The notes: generated by a model not told the origin, from the letters alone. Positions 1-15,542 are shown, numbered from the stretch's first letter. The stretch is DNA of 64,000 nucleotides from Microlunatus antarcticus (GCF_014193425.1 NZ_JACHZG010000001.1:310001-374000); one strand, 5' to 3'. Numbers and translations: made by a program.

Positions 1-1011
1 GCGGCTCTCGCCGACCCCGTCCACGTCCTGCAGCTCGGCGATGCTCGCCCCGAAGAGGGCCTGCAGGTTGCCGAAGTGCTCGATCAGCCGGACGCCGAGG
101 GCGGCGGGGAGCCGGCTGATCTGCGCCACCTGACGGAAGCCCCGGCTCACGACGCGGGCGTCGAGGTTGATGACGGGCCCGAAGCCGAGCGTCCGGGCCA
201 CGACCGCGGGCTCCACCAGCTGCGGGGTGGTCAGGCGACGCAGGTGGGCCAGCGAGAAGTCGTCGTCCTCGTGCGGGCGGTAGTCCCGCTCCAGCAGGTC
301 GGGCAGGCGGGCGAAGTCGACCGCGAGCTCGGAGAGCTGGAGGGTCAGCAGGCGCCCGTCCGTCCCGAGCTCCAGGACGTAGCTCTCGATCTCCTCCTCC
401 AGCCGGGCCACCATCTCCAGCCGCTGCGCCACGAGGGCGACGTCGCGGATGGTGACGGCGTCCTGCACCTCCAGCGACGAGAGCCGCGCGATGACCTGGG
501 TGAGCCGGCCGCGGTAGCGCTCGAGCGTCTGCAGCGCCTGCTCCGCCCGCGACAGGATCTGGCCCGACTGCTCGAGCAGGTAGCGCTGGTCGGCGAGGAA
601 CAGCGAGATCGTCGCCATCGAGGCGGAGACGGTGACCACGGGCAGGCCCGACTGCCGGGCGACGCGCTCCGCCGTACGGTGCCGGGTCCCGGTCTCGGAC
701 GTCTCGATGGAGCGGTCCGGCATCAGGTGGACGCCGGCCCGGACGATGCGCTCCCGGTCCTCGCTCAGCACGATGGCGCCGTCCATCTTGGCCAGCTCGC
801 GCAGGGCGGTCGGGGTGAAGGGGACGTCGAGCGCGAACCCGCCGGTCGAGACCTCGGTGATGACGTCGGTGTCGCCGAGCACGATCAGCGCGCCCGTACG
901 GCCGCGCAGGATGCGCTCCAGCCCGTCGCGCATCGGGGTGCCGGGCGCGAGCGTCCGCAGCTCGTCGAGCAGCGTCGCCCGACCCCCGCCGTCGCTCTCC
1001 GCAACCTCCAC
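1..1011 (-). CDS. disA: DNA integrity scanning diadenylate cyclase DisA (3' end beyond window)
   Basis: DisA condenses two ATP into cyclic di-AMP and responds to branched DNA. The reverse strand reads 337 codons from a GTG at 1011 to the window edge. The family is about 355 residues, so only the last ~20 are missing. The DAC domain shows the DGA motif at residues 77-79 and GTRHRTAER at 108-116, which form the ATP site. A helical linker follows, then a helix-hairpin-helix domain ending in a GVGES motif. GTG 1011 is chosen because an in-frame TAA lies upstream and no other start codon intervenes. It follows radA by 81 nt, the usual actinobacterial pairing. A TAAGAT hexamer at 1065-1060 could give it its own promoter. 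Confidence 0.95.
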   Translation of the reverse strand, partial: MEVAESDGGGRATLLDELRTLAPGTPMRDGLERILRGRTGALIVLGDTDVITEVSTGGFALDVPFTPTALRELAKMDGAIVLSEDRERIVRAGVHLMPDRSIETSETGTRHRTAERVARQSGLPVVTVSASMATISLFLADQRYLLEQSGQILSRAEQALQTLERYRGRLTQVIARLSSLEVQDAVTIRDVALVAQRLEMVARLEEEIESYVLELGTDGRLLTLQLSELAVDFARLPDLLERDYRPHEDDDFSLAHLRRLTTPQLVEPAVVARTLGFGPVINLDARVVSRGFRQVAQISRLPAALGVRLIEHFGNLQALFGASIAELQDVDGVGESR

Positions 1012-1059
1012 GGCTCGTGCTCCCGTCCCCGTCGGCCCACCCCGCAGCCGGCCGCCGTC

Positions 1060-1065
1060 ATCTTA
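1060..1065 (-). promoter_or_regulatory. Possible -10 element for disA
   Basis: TAAGAT on the minus strand in the 81-nt radA-disA gap matches the actinobacterial TANNNT -10 pattern. It would give a leader of roughly 40 nt before the GTG. I see no convincing -35. Confidence 0.4.
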
Positions 1066-1092
1066 GGTCACTCTCAGCCGGAGTGCCCCGCC

Positions 1093-2496
1093 TCAGCGTC
1101 CGTCGACCCCGGCCGCCGACAGCGCGTGGGCGAGCGTCGGGACCTCGTGCACCCGGATGCCGGGACGCTCGGTCGTGCTGAGGCGCCGGGCGTCGACCAG
1201 GCCGCGACGGCCGGTCGTCGTCTCGGTCGGGACGAGCGCGTCGGTGAAACCCAGCCGCGCCGCCTCGGCCAGCCGCCGGTCGGTCCCCGGCACGCGGCGC
1301 AGCTCCCCGGCGAGCCCGACCTCGCCCAGGGCGAGGGTGCGCGGCGCGAGCGTCGTGTTCGTGGCCGCCGACGCGATGGCGATGGCGATCGCCAGGTCGG
1401 CGGACGGGTCGGAGACCTTGGCCCCGCCCACGGTGGAGGCGTAGACGTCGCGGCTGCCCACCGCGACGCGGCAGCGGCGCTCGAGCACGGCCAGCACCAT
1501 CGACACCCGGCCGCTGTCGAGGCCGTGGACCGTGCGCCGCGGTGCGGGCAGCACGCTCGGGACGACGAGGGCCTGCAGCTCGGCGAGCAGCGGCCGGCGG
1601 CCCTCCATCGTCACCGTGATGCAGGTGCCGGGCACCGGCTCGGCGTGCACCGAGGTGAAGAGCCCGCTCGGGTCGGTGACCTCGACGATGCCGGTCTCGG
1701 CCATCTCGAAGCAGCCGACCTCGTCGGCCGGGCCGAAGCGGTTCTTGGTGGCGCGCACCATGCGGAACCCGGAGTGCCGGTCGCCCTCGAACGCCAGCAC
1801 GACGTCGACCAGGTGCTCGAGCAGCCGCGGGCCAGCGATCGCGCCGTCCTTGGTCACGTGGCCGACGATGATCACCGCCATGCCGCGCCGCTTGGCCACG
1901 CGGACGAGCGCGGCCGTCACCTCGCGGACCTGGGTCGGCCCGCCGGGCGAGCCCTCCGCCTCCGCGGTGCCGACGGTCTGCACGGAGTCGAGCACCATCA
2001 GCGACGGCGCGACCTCCTCGATGTGCCCGAGCACGGTGCCGAGGTCGGTCTCGGCCGCCAGGTAGAGCTCGTCGGCGAGCGCGTTGGTCCGCCCGGCCCG
2101 CAGCCGCACCTGGGCGGCGGACTCCTCGCCCGAGACGTAGAGCGTGCGGCGGCCCGCCTTGGCCCAGCGCGCGGCGACCTCGAGCAGCAGGGTCGACTTG
2201 CCGACGCCGGGCTCGCCGGCCAGCAGCACCACGGCCCCGGGGACGATCCCGTCGCCGAGCACGCGGTCCAGCTCGCCGACGCCGGTCAGGGTGCGGATCG
2301 CGAGGTCGGGGTCGATCCGGGCGATCGGCACGGCCTTGGACGTGGGGGTGTGGGACTGCACGGTCGCGAGCCGGGGCGCGCCGGCCTCGCTGACGCTGCC
2401 CCAGGTCTGGCACTCCCCGCACCGGCCCTGCCACTTGACGGTCGTCCAGCCGCACTCCGTGCAGACGAACCCGGGTCGTGCCGCAGTCTTTGCCAC
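1093..2496 (-). CDS. radA: DNA repair protein RadA (Sms)
   Basis: RadA is a RecA-like ATPase that drives branch migration in recombinational repair. The 467-residue product carries a C4 zinc finger (C12, C15, C26, C29). Walker A is GEPGVGKS at 94-101 and the RadA-specific KNRFG motif is at 251-255. A Lon-protease-like C-terminal domain completes the normal length. The GTG at 2496 has no good Shine-Dalgarno sequence. TAGCGT lies 7 nt before it and its TAG is the stop codon of the upstream aminotransferase, so radA may also be transcribed leaderlessly from inside the operon. Gene order is aminotransferase, radA, disA. Confidence 0.97.
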   Translation of the reverse strand: MAKTAARPGFVCTECGWTTVKWQGRCGECQTWGSVSEAGAPRLATVQSHTPTSKAVPIARIDPDLAIRTLTGVGELDRVLGDGIVPGAVVLLAGEPGVGKSTLLLEVAARWAKAGRRTLYVSGEESAAQVRLRAGRTNALADELYLAAETDLGTVLGHIEEVAPSLMVLDSVQTVGTAEAEGSPGGPTQVREVTAALVRVAKRRGMAVIIVGHVTKDGAIAGPRLLEHLVDVVLAFEGDRHSGFRMVRATKNRFGPADEVGCFEMAETGIVEVTDPSGLFTSVHAEPVPGTCITVTMEGRRPLLAELQALVVPSVLPAPRRTVHGLDSGRVSMVLAVLERRCRVAVGSRDVYASTVGGAKVSDPSADLAIAIAIASAATNTTLAPRTLALGEVGLAGELRRVPGTDRRLAEAARLGFTDALVPTETTTGRRGLVDARRLSTTERPGIRVHEVPTLAHALSAAGVDGR

Positions 2497-2506
2497 GTCG
2501 ACGACG

Positions 2507-3604
2507 CTAGGCGGGCCCGCTGACAGTTCCGGCCAGCCGCGCCGCCACCTCGAGCACGCGGGCGTCGGCCTCGGGCTCGCCGACGGTGATCCGGACGCCG
2601 TCGCCGGGGTCGCCGGACACGTACGGGCGCACGACCAGCCCGGCCTCGCCGAAGGTCGCGGCCACGTCGGCCGTGCCCGGACCGGCCGCGAGCCAGACGA
2701 AGTTGCCCTGGGCGTCGGGGACGTCGAGCCCGAGGTCGCGGAGCCCGACCGCGAGCGCGTCGCGACGGGTCACGAGCTCGGCGACCCGCGCGAGCAGCTC
2801 GGGCTCGTGCTCCAGCGAGGCGATCACCGCGGCCTGGGCCGGCAGCGAGACCCCGAAGGGCAGGGCCACGGCCCGGACCGCCTGCGCCAGCGGCGGCGCG
2901 GCGACGCAGTAGCCGACGCGGAAGCCGGCCAGCCCGTACGCCTTGGAGAACGTCCGTAGCACAACGACGTTGTCGCGGCCCTCGGCGACCTCCAGGCCGC
3001 GCACGGCGGTGGGGGAGGTGACGAACTCGACGTACGCCTCGTCGACGACGACGAGGACGTCGTCGGGCACCGCGTCGACGAAGGCGACGACCTCGTCGTG
3101 ACGCAGCGCCGGGCCGGTGGGGTTGTTCGGGCTGCAGAGCAGGACGGCCCGCGTGGCAGGGCCGACGGCCGCGAGCATCGCGTCGAGGTCGTGCTCGGCC
3201 CCGCTGCCCAGCGGAACGCCCACCCAGCGAGCCCCGGTCAGCAGGACCGCGATCGGGTACGCCTCGAAGCTCCGCCAGGCGTGGACGACCTCGTCGCCGG
3301 GACCGCAGACCGCCTGCAGCAGGTGGTAGAGCACCCCCACCGAGCCCGTGCCGAAGGCCAGCCGGTCCGCGTCGACGCCGAGCCGGGCGCCAAGCGCCTC
3401 GGCCATCCGGGTGTTCGCGATGTCGGGGTAGCGGTTCATCGAGGCCGTGGCCTGCGCGACCGCCTCGAGCACGCCGGGCAGCGGCGGGAAGGGGTTCTCG
3501 TTGCTGGACAGCTTGTAGGTGACGAGGTCGGGCCGCGTCGGGGCCGGACGGCCGGCGACGTACGCGGGCAGGCCGGAGACGGCCGGCCGGAGGGGGACGG
3601 GCAC
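2507..3604 (-). CDS. pat: Aromatic amino acid / histidinol-phosphate-type aminotransferase (Pat)
   Basis: This is a PLP-dependent class II aminotransferase of the HisC/Pat group, which transaminates phenylpyruvate-type or histidinol-phosphate-type substrates. The 365 residues include an N-terminal LSSNENPFPPLP segment, NNPTG, the DEAYVEF stretch that holds the PLP-ring aspartate, and TFSKAYGLAGFRVGY with the Schiff-base lysine. Wording and length resemble the mycobacterial Pat/HisC2 protein more than the HisC of a his operon, and no his genes are near. GTG 3604 is chosen for its GGGA-type ribosome site; the frame stays open upstream but does not look coding. It lies 23 nt after the glyoxalase-fold gene. 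Confidence 0.85.
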   Translation of the reverse strand: MPVPLRPAVSGLPAYVAGRPAPTRPDLVTYKLSSNENPFPPLPGVLEAVAQATASMNRYPDIANTRMAEALGARLGVDADRLAFGTGSVGVLYHLLQAVCGPGDEVVHAWRSFEAYPIAVLLTGARWVGVPLGSGAEHDLDAMLAAVGPATRAVLLCSPNNPTGPALRHDEVVAFVDAVPDDVLVVVDEAYVEFVTSPTAVRGLEVAEGRDNVVVLRTFSKAYGLAGFRVGYCVAAPPLAQAVRAVALPFGVSLPAQAAVIASLEHEPELLARVAELVTRRDALAVGLRDLGLDVPDAQGNFVWLAAGPGTADVAATFGEAGLVVRPYVSGDPGDGVRITVGEPEADARVLEVAARLAGTVSGPA

Positions 3605-3627
3605 GGTGCTCCCGGACTCGGTGAGGG

Positions 3628-4263
3628 CTAGATGCGGACGACGCCGGAGGGCGTCGTGAACACGGCGGCGACGACGCCGGGCTGGCCGTGCGGGGCGACC
3701 CACTCGACCTCGAGGTCGTCCAGCACCAGGTTCATCTTGCCGCCGAGCCACTCGTCGACCCGGGCGTGGTCCCCGGCGATCTCCAGCCGGGTCAGCGCGA
3801 TGTCGCCGCCGCCCGCAGAGGGGTGCTGCTCGGGGTCGCTGAGCCACTGCACGAAGAAGGGGAGCTGCGGGTCGCTCTGCAGGCCCTTGACCCCGACCTG
3901 GCGCCAGCGCAGCTGGGAGCCGTCCGGGGTGAAGCGGCTGCCCTCGGCCGCGGTCCGCCCGAGGCGCTGCTCCACGGGACCGAGGTCGTCCACGGCCACG
4001 ACCCAGCCGAGCCAGCCGCCGCCGTCCGCGGAACGGGCCCGGACGGCCTGCCCGAAGGGGGCCTTGTCGGCGGCCGGGTGGTCGAGGACCTCGACGACCT
4101 CGAGGTAGCGGCCCCCGGCGAGCGGGAGGATCCGGTTGCGGGTGCCGAAGCGGGGATGGAAGCCGCCGTCGAGGAAGCGGCCGCCCAGCTGACCGCCCAG
4201 CCGCCGGGTCGTCTCGTCGAGACCCTCGGGTCCCGCGGCGAAGGCCAGGTGATCGAGCTGCAT
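3628..4263 (-). CDS. VOC / glyoxalase-like domain protein
   Basis: A 211-residue protein that opens MQLDHLAFAA, the typical first strand of a glyoxalase (VOC) module. It continues with RNRILPL and GRYLEVVEVL, the pattern of the glyoxalase-like domain (PF13468 type). The substrate is unknown. The ATG at 4263 lies 2 nt after the stop of the upstream Cys-rich gene, so the two are almost certainly translationally coupled. A longer reading frame extends upstream but overlaps that gene, so I reject it. No catalytic metal residues can be assigned with certainty. Confidence 0.75.
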   Translation of the reverse strand: MQLDHLAFAAGPEGLDETTRRLGGQLGGRFLDGGFHPRFGTRNRILPLAGGRYLEVVEVLDHPAADKAPFGQAVRARSADGGGWLGWVVAVDDLGPVEQRLGRTAAEGSRFTPDGSQLRWRQVGVKGLQSDPQLPFFVQWLSDPEQHPSAGGGDIALTRLEIAGDHARVDEWLGGKMNLVLDDLEVEWVAPHGQPGVVAAVFTTPSGVVRI

Positions 4264-4265
4264 CG

Positions 4266-5063
4266 TCACATCCTCGCTGCCGGGCCGCGGCGCGGCGCCA
4301 CGGGGTCGGCCGGGTGGGACAGCGCCCGGCCCCGTCGGGTCTCGAACTCCTCGCACAGCCCGACCAGCACGTCGTACGCCGCGTCGCCCATCAGCGCCCG
4401 CAGCTCGGCGGCGTTCGTGGCGTACACGGGCTCGTCGGCGACGTGGGCCTCGGTGTTCGACGAGCAGTACCAGTCGAGGTCGTGCCCGCCCGGTCCCCAG
4501 CCCTCACGGCCGTACTCGCCGATGCTCACCTCGAGGTAGGTGGTGTCGTCGGTGCGGGTCACCGTGCGGTACTGCCGGCGCTGCGGGAGCTGCCAGCAGA
4601 CGTCGGGCTTGGTCTCGGTGATCTCCAGGCCGGTGTCGAGGGCCAGCTTGTGCAGCGCGCAGCCGGTGCCGCCCGCGAAGCCCGGCCGGTTGAGGAAGAC
4701 GCACGCCCCGTCCTCGACCCGGGTCTTGCGCGCCGGCTCGGTCCCGGCGGGGAGGTCCGTGGTGTCCTCGAGCTCGACCCAGCCGTCCCGCAGACCGACG
4801 TCGCGCAGCTGCCACTGCTCCTCGGTCAGCCAGGAGACGGCCTCGGCCACGCGCGACTCGTCCTCCTCGTCCGCGAAGTGGGCGCCGAGCGTGCAGCAGC
4901 CGTCGTCGGGCCGGTCGGCGTAGATGCCGGGGCAGCCGCGGCCGAAGATGCAGGTCCAGCGCGAGGTGAGCCAGGTGAGGTCGCAGCGGAACACCTGGTC
5001 GGGGTCGGACGGGTCCGTGAGCTCCGCCCACGCCCGGGGGAATCCGATCTGCACCTCGGGCAT
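4266..5063 (-). CDS. Conserved cysteine-rich protein (YkgJ/DUF3109-like, function unknown)
   Basis: A 265-residue soluble protein with cysteines at 27, 38, 44 and the pair 56-57, followed by further single cysteines around 125-155. The spacing recalls YkgJ/DUF3109-type proteins thought to bind metal or an iron-sulfur cluster, but I cannot assign a family with confidence. It heads the five-gene minus-strand run to disA. The ATG at 5063 has TACGCT 6 nt upstream, which suggests a leaderless mRNA. Its promoter interlocks with that of the divergent isomerase gene. Confidence 0.7.
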   Translation of the reverse strand: MPEVQIGFPRAWAELTDPSDPDQVFRCDLTWLTSRWTCIFGRGCPGIYADRPDDGCCTLGAHFADEEDESRVAEAVSWLTEEQWQLRDVGLRDGWVELEDTTDLPAGTEPARKTRVEDGACVFLNRPGFAGGTGCALHKLALDTGLEITETKPDVCWQLPQRRQYRTVTRTDDTTYLEVSIGEYGREGWGPGGHDLDWYCSSNTEAHVADEPVYATNAAELRALMGDAAYDVLVGLCEEFETRRGRALSHPADPVAPRRGPAARM

Positions 5064-5085
5064 CCCGTCAGCGTAGTCTCGACGG
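5064..5085. promoter_or_regulatory. Interleaved divergent leaderless promoters
   Basis: The whole 22-bp gap between two divergent start codons. On the plus strand TAGTCT (5074-5079) sits 6 nt before GTG 5086. On the minus strand TACGCT (5075-5070) sits 6 nt before ATG 5063. The two -10 hexamers share the TA at 5074-5075. Confidence 0.65.
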
Positions 5086-5922
5086 GTGACAGCACAGGCG
5101 CCGAAGGTGGCCCTCTCGACGTCGTCGGTCTACCCCGAGGGCACGTCCAGCGGCTTCGAGCTCGCCCGCAAGCTCGGCTACGACGGCGTCGAGCTGATGG
5201 TCGGCATCGACGCGGTGGCCGCCGACATCGACGCGGTGGAGAAGCTGCGCGACTACCACGGCGTCCCGGTGCTCGCCGTGCACGCACCCTGCCTGCTGAT
5301 CAGCCAGCGGGTGTGGGGGACCGACCCCTGGGCCAAGCTCGACCGTTCCGCGGAGGCGGCGATCCGGCTCGGCGCCGGCGTCGTCGTGGTGCACCCGCCG
5401 TTCCGGTGGCAGCCCGAGTACGCCCGCGGCTTCGTCGCCGGCATCGAGCGGCTCAACCGCGAGTACGACGTGACGTTCTGCGTCGAGAACATGTACCCGT
5501 GGCGTACGCCGGGTCGCGAGGTCAAGGCGTACGTGCCGGGCTGGGACCCGACCGAGCTGCCGTACGAGCACCTCACCCTCGACTTCTCCCACGCCTCGAC
5601 CGCGCAGCAGCAGTCGATCGACCTGGCCAAGACCTGGGGCAGCCGGCTGCAGCACATCCACCTGACCGACGGCACCGGGTCGCGCAAGGACGAGCACCTG
5701 ATGCCCGGCTACGGCGACCAGCGGGCGGGCGAGACCCTGACCTGGGTGACCGAGAACGGCTTCGACGGCCACGTCGTGCTCGAGGTCAACTCCCGCAAGA
5801 GCGGCTCGCGGGCCCGTCGCGAGGCCGAGCTGCACGAGGCGCTCGAGTTCACCCGCGAGCACCTCGCGGCCGGCGTCCGCTCGTTCGCCGTGGACGAGAC
5901 GGGTACGGCACAGCAGAAGTAG
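5086..5922 (+). CDS. Sugar phosphate isomerase/epimerase family protein (AP endonuclease 2-type TIM barrel)
   Basis: A 278-residue xylose-isomerase-like TIM barrel. Visible family features are [10 protein letters not shown] near the N-terminus, [24 protein letters not shown] with a metal-ligand glutamate, [16 protein letters not shown] and the late VLEVNSR with a second ligand glutamate. Members isomerise or epimerise sugars or act on related carbonyl substrates; the substrate here is not predictable. The GTG start at 5086 has a TANNNT hexamer 6 nt upstream and no ribosome site, so it is probably leaderless. It converges on the alpha/beta hydrolase gene. Confidence 0.85.
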   Translation: MTAQAPKVALSTSSVYPEGTSSGFELARKLGYDGVELMVGIDAVAADIDAVEKLRDYHGVPVLAVHAPCLLISQRVWGTDPWAKLDRSAEAAIRLGAGVVVVHPPFRWQPEYARGFVAGIERLNREYDVTFCVENMYPWRTPGREVKAYVPGWDPTELPYEHLTLDFSHASTAQQQSIDLAKTWGSRLQHIHLTDGTGSRKDEHLMPGYGDQRAGETLTWVTENGFDGHVVLEVNSRKSGSRARREAELHEALEFTREHLAAGVRSFAVDETGTAQQK

Positions 5923-5978
5923 GAAGCCGACCCGCGCACCCGTCGTCGAAAGAGCCGAGCAGACGGTCAGCCCATCCC

Positions 5979-8559
<2,581 letters not shown>

Positions 8560-8560
8560 G

Positions 8561-9412
8561 GTGACGGAGACCGCGGAAGGTCGGCAGCGCAGCCGGCTCG
8601 CCCTGCTCGGGGCCGGCGTGATGGGGGAGACCGTGCTGTCCGGTCTCGTCCGGGCGGGCTGGGACCCGACCGACCTCGTCGCCACCGACCGCCGGCCCGA
8701 ACGGGTCGCCGAGCTCGAGGCCGCGTACGGCATCACCATGACGACCAACGTCGACGCGGTGGCCGGGGCGTCGACCGTGGTCCTCGTGGTCAAGCCCCAG
8801 GACATGCGCGGCCTGCTGTCCGAGATCGCGCCGACGCTCGACGCCGAGGCCCTCGTGGTCTCGCTCGCGGCCGGCGTCGACACCGCCACGCTCGAGGCCG
8901 GCCTGCCGGCGGGCCAGCCCGTGGTCCGCGTCATGGCCAACACGCCGGCCCAGGTCGACGAGGGCATGGCCGCCGTCGCGGCCGGGTCGTCGGCCACGCC
9001 CGACCACCTCGAACGGGTCCGCGACATCCTCTCGGCCACCGGTCGCGTCGAGGTCGTGCCCGAGGGCTACCTCGACGCGGTGACCGCGATCTCGGGGTCG
9101 GGGCCCGCGTACCTCTTCTTCGTCGTCGAGGCCATGATCGAGGCCGGCGTGCACCTCGGGCTGCCCCGCGACCTGAGCACCGAGCTCGTCGTGCAGACGA
9201 TGCTCGGCTCGGCCAAGCTCCTGCGCGAGAGCGGGGAGCACCCGACCGTGCTCCGCGAACGCGTGACCTCGCCCGGCGGGACGACGGCGGCGGCGCTGCG
9301 CGAGCTCGAGGACCACAAGGTGCGGGCCGCGTTCCTCAGCGCGATGGAGGCGGCGCGCGACCGCAGCCAGGCGCTGGCGGCCGCCGCGCGCGACCAGCAG
9401 GCGCACCGGTGA
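8561..9412 (+). CDS. proC: Pyrroline-5-carboxylate reductase
   Basis: Last step of proline biosynthesis: NAD(P)H-dependent reduction of pyrroline-5-carboxylate. The 283 residues contain the Rossmann GAGVMGETVL, LVVKPQDM, VMANTPAQVDEG and the C-terminal family signature SGSGPAYLFF through SPGGTTAAALRELE. GTG 8561 follows the asd stop by 1 nt, and the proC stop overlaps the next start as GTGA. proC also precedes a small HTH gene in mycobacteria, as I remember that locus. Confidence 0.96.
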   Translation: MTETAEGRQRSRLALLGAGVMGETVLSGLVRAGWDPTDLVATDRRPERVAELEAAYGITMTTNVDAVAGASTVVLVVKPQDMRGLLSEIAPTLDAEALVVSLAAGVDTATLEAGLPAGQPVVRVMANTPAQVDEGMAAVAAGSSATPDHLERVRDILSATGRVEVVPEGYLDAVTAISGSGPAYLFFVVEAMIEAGVHLGLPRDLSTELVVQTMLGSAKLLRESGEHPTVLRERVTSPGGTTAAALRELEDHKVRAAFLSAMEAARDRSQALAAAARDQQAHR

Positions 9413-10557
9413 CCGGGCGCCCGGTCTTCGTCTACTCCGAGGCCCTCACCGGCTACGACTTCGGCTCCGACCACGCGATGTCGCCGGGCCGCGTACGGTC
9501 CGCGGTCGCGCTGGCCGCCAGCCTCGGCGTGCTCGACGCGCTCGACGTCGTCGCCCCGCCGCCCGCCGACGACGCCCTGCTCGCTACGGTCCACACGCCC
9601 GAGTACATCGAGGCCGTACGGCGTGGCGTGGCCGACGAGCGCCACGGCCTCGGCACCAGCGACAACCCGGTGTTCCCCGAGATGCACGAGGTCTCCTCGC
9701 AGGTCGTCACCGCGACGGTCGAGGCGGCCCGGCAGGTCTGGGAGGGCCCGGCCCGCCGGGCGAGCAACATCGCCGGCGGCCTGCACCACGCGATGCCGGA
9801 CCGGACCAGCGGCTTCTGCGTCTACAACGACGTCGCGGTCGCCATCCAGTGGCTCCTCGACCAGGGGGTCGAGCGGGTGGCGTACGTCGACGTCGACGTG
9901 CACCATGGCGACGGCGTCCAGAAGGTCTTCTGGGACGACCCGCGCGTCATGACCGTGAGCCTGCACGAGACGCCGGTGTGCCTGTTCCCCGGCACGGGCT
10001 TCCCGACCGAGATCGGCGGGCCGGACGCCCTGGGCTCCGCGGTGAACGTGGCCCTGCCCCCGGGGACCGGCGACGCCGGCTGGCTGCGGGCGTTCGACGC
10101 GGTCGTGCCGCAGGTCCTCGCCGCCCACAGTCCGCAGGTCCTGGTCACGCAGCACGGCTGCGACTCCCACAGCCACGACCCGCTGGCCGACCTCGACCTG
10201 ACCCTCGACGGGCAGCGCGCCTCGTACGTGGCCCTCGCGAACCTGGCCGACGAGCTCGCCGACGGCCGCTGGGTGTCGACGGGCGGGGGCGGCTACGCCG
10301 TGCTGCACGTCGTGCCCCGCGCCTGGACCCATCTCCTCGCCGTCGTCGGCGGCCACCCGCTCGACCCGGAGACGCCCACGCCGCAGGCCTGGCGCGACCG
10401 GATCGGGGCGTACGCGCCGGAGACCATGGGCGACGGCGTGCAGGTCTCCTTCCGTCGCTTCGACGACGGCTTCAACCCGGAGAGCCGGCTCGACCAGGCG
10501 ATCATGGCGACCCGGCGGGCCGTGTTCCCCGAGCTGGGCCTCGACCCCGGTTTTTAG
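9409..10557 (+). CDS. AcuC-like (class I/II histone-deacetylase fold) deacetylase
   Basis: A 382-residue member of the arginase/deacetylase superfamily, most like acetoin-utilisation protein AcuC, which removes acetyl groups from lysines such as that of acetyl-CoA synthetase. The zinc site is visible: GLHHAMPD, FCVYNDVAVAI, YVDVDVHHGDGVQ (Asp and His ligands), SLHETP, and STGGGGYAVL near the C-terminus with the transition-state region. Its start overlaps the proC stop by 4 nt (GTGA), so it is translated from the asd-proC message. No acetyl-CoA synthetase is in the window. Confidence 0.88.
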   Translation: MTGRPVFVYSEALTGYDFGSDHAMSPGRVRSAVALAASLGVLDALDVVAPPPADDALLATVHTPEYIEAVRRGVADERHGLGTSDNPVFPEMHEVSSQVVTATVEAARQVWEGPARRASNIAGGLHHAMPDRTSGFCVYNDVAVAIQWLLDQGVERVAYVDVDVHHGDGVQKVFWDDPRVMTVSLHETPVCLFPGTGFPTEIGGPDALGSAVNVALPPGTGDAGWLRAFDAVVPQVLAAHSPQVLVTQHGCDSHSHDPLADLDLTLDGQRASYVALANLADELADGRWVSTGGGGYAVLHVVPRAWTHLLAVVGGHPLDPETPTPQAWRDRIGAYAPETMGDGVQVSFRRFDDGFNPESRLDQAIMATRRAVFPELGLDPGF

Positions 10558-10871
10558 CTGTCCTCCTCGCGCCCGCCTACGCCCTGACGCTTCGGTCTTC
10601 CTCCTCGCTCGTCAGCGGTCGTCCCTGCCGCTGCCGCCGCTCGGCAGCTGACTCGCTCGTCGTCCAGACCGAACCGGGGCTCCGGCTACCCGACGCTCGG
10701 AGGGGTGGTGTGACCCTCGAGTTGAGCGTCAAGCACCAAGCCCTGCGTGTCGAAGAATTTCCTGTGAGGAGTCTGTACCAGGGGCACCGTTTACCACTAC
10801 TCTCACACCAGTGCTCGCGTGACGCCGGAGGGGAAGCCCGGCGCCGACGGCACAGAAACGAGCACACGAGC
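10558..10871. other. Intergenic region with promoter of the HTH gene
   Basis: 314 nt without a supportable gene. The right half is less GC-rich. TACTCT at 10798-10803 fits a TANNNT -10 and would give a leader of about 60 nt to the ATG at 10872. No clear terminator for the asd operon is visible. Confidence 0.4.
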
Positions 10872-11102
10872 ATGGTGGACAAGACCGCCCCGAGCGGCGT
10901 CAGGCCGATCGGCGGCAACCTGACGAACGTCAATTTCCTCACGGTCGCCGAGGTCGCCGCGGTCATGCGGGTCTCCAAGATGAGCGTCTACCGCCTCATC
11001 CACGCCGGCGAGCTGGAGGCGGTGCGCTTCGGCCGCAGCTTCCGGGTCAAGGAGGGCGCCGTCGACGCCTACCTCAAGGAGTCCTTCTACGAGACCGGCT
11101 AG
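10872..11102 (+). CDS. Small helix-turn-helix (excisionase/MerR-type) DNA-binding protein
   Basis: A 76-residue protein with one winged HTH: FLTVAEVAAVMRVSKMSVYR, then LIHAGELEAVRFGRSFRV. This excisionase/MerR-like fold closely resembles the small mycobacterial protein next to proC (Rv0500A, from memory), including the MRVSKMxVYRLxHxGEL core. That protein is a chromosomal regulator or nucleoid-type factor, not a phage excisionase, and no integrase is near here. ATG 10872 is chosen because the coding pattern begins there; the ribosome site is weak (ACGAG). Its target genes are unknown. Confidence 0.85.
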   Translation: MVDKTAPSGVRPIGGNLTNVNFLTVAEVAAVMRVSKMSVYRLIHAGELEAVRFGRSFRVKEGAVDAYLKESFYETG

Positions 11103-11159
11103 GCGAGGGCTCCGCGGGGTACGGGGTGCAGGTAGTCCCGTCCCCCGGAGGTCCCGCCC

Positions 11160-11620
11160 GTGCCCAGCCCCGCCCGTCGTCAGCCCGCCGCCCGCAGCAC
11201 CCTGTCCGGCGTCCTCGCCGGGGTCGGTCTCGTCGCCTTCGTCGACGAGACCGTGTTCCACCAGCTGCTGCACTGGCACCACTTCTACGACCGCTCGACG
11301 CCGGACGCCGGCCTCGTCTCGGACGGGCTGTTCCACGCCGTCGGCTTCGTCGCCGTCGTCACCGGGCTGTTCCTCCTCGCCGACCTGCGCCGCCACCAGG
11401 CGCTCGTCGTGCGGCGGTGGGTCGGTGGGCTGCTGCTCGGCGCGGGCGGGTTCCAGCTCTACGACGGCCTCGTCCAGCACAAGGTCTTCGGGCTGCACCA
11501 GATCCGCTACGAGGTCGACCTGCTGCCGTACGACCTCACCTGGAACGTCCTCGCCGTCGCGATGCTGGTCGTCGGCGCCGTCCTGACCGTGCGCTCGCGC
11601 GGCCCGCAGCCGGCGGTCGC

Positions 11621-11624
<4 letters not shown>
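11160..11624 (+). CDS. DUF2243 family membrane protein
   Basis: A 154-residue protein with four hydrophobic segments and the DUF2243 pattern: GFVDE-like FVDETVFHQLLHWHHFY near the first helix, GLFHAVGF, and LYDGLVQHKVFGLHQIRY. The many histidines suggest metal or heme association, but the function is unknown. It starts at GTG 11160 behind a GGAGG ribosome site and overlaps the CtaG-like gene at its stop (GTGA). DUF2243 and CtaG-type genes are often paired, which suggests a joint role near cytochrome oxidase or copper handling. Confidence 0.85.
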
Positions 11625-15424
<3,800 letters not shown>

Positions 15425-15475
15425 CTAGTGGTGGCCCCGGAATGTCCTCGAGGTGACCACCGCGCTCGATCCGGG

Positions 15476-15481
15476 TAGTCT
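15476..15481 (+). promoter_or_regulatory. -10 element for the bS22-epimerase operon
   Basis: TAGTCT, TANNNT class, about 60 nt before the bS22 GTG, gives a leadered transcript. That contrasts with the many leaderless genes around it. Confidence 0.45.
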
Positions 15482-15542
15482 TCCTGGGCTGTCAGAACAA
15501 GAAGTCCGGGGCCAGGCTGTCTCGGTTACGAGAGGGTCACCT

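Noticed and set aside
76-2523. Long plus-strand reading frames over disA and radA
   Set aside because: Antisense shadows: the minus strand encodes full DisA and RadA motifs, while the plus translation is low-complexity Arg/Gly/Asp.
10872-11102. Small HTH protein as a phage excisionase marking an integrated element
   Set aside because: It matches the chromosomal regulator beside proC in mycobacteria, and no integrase or att site is seen.
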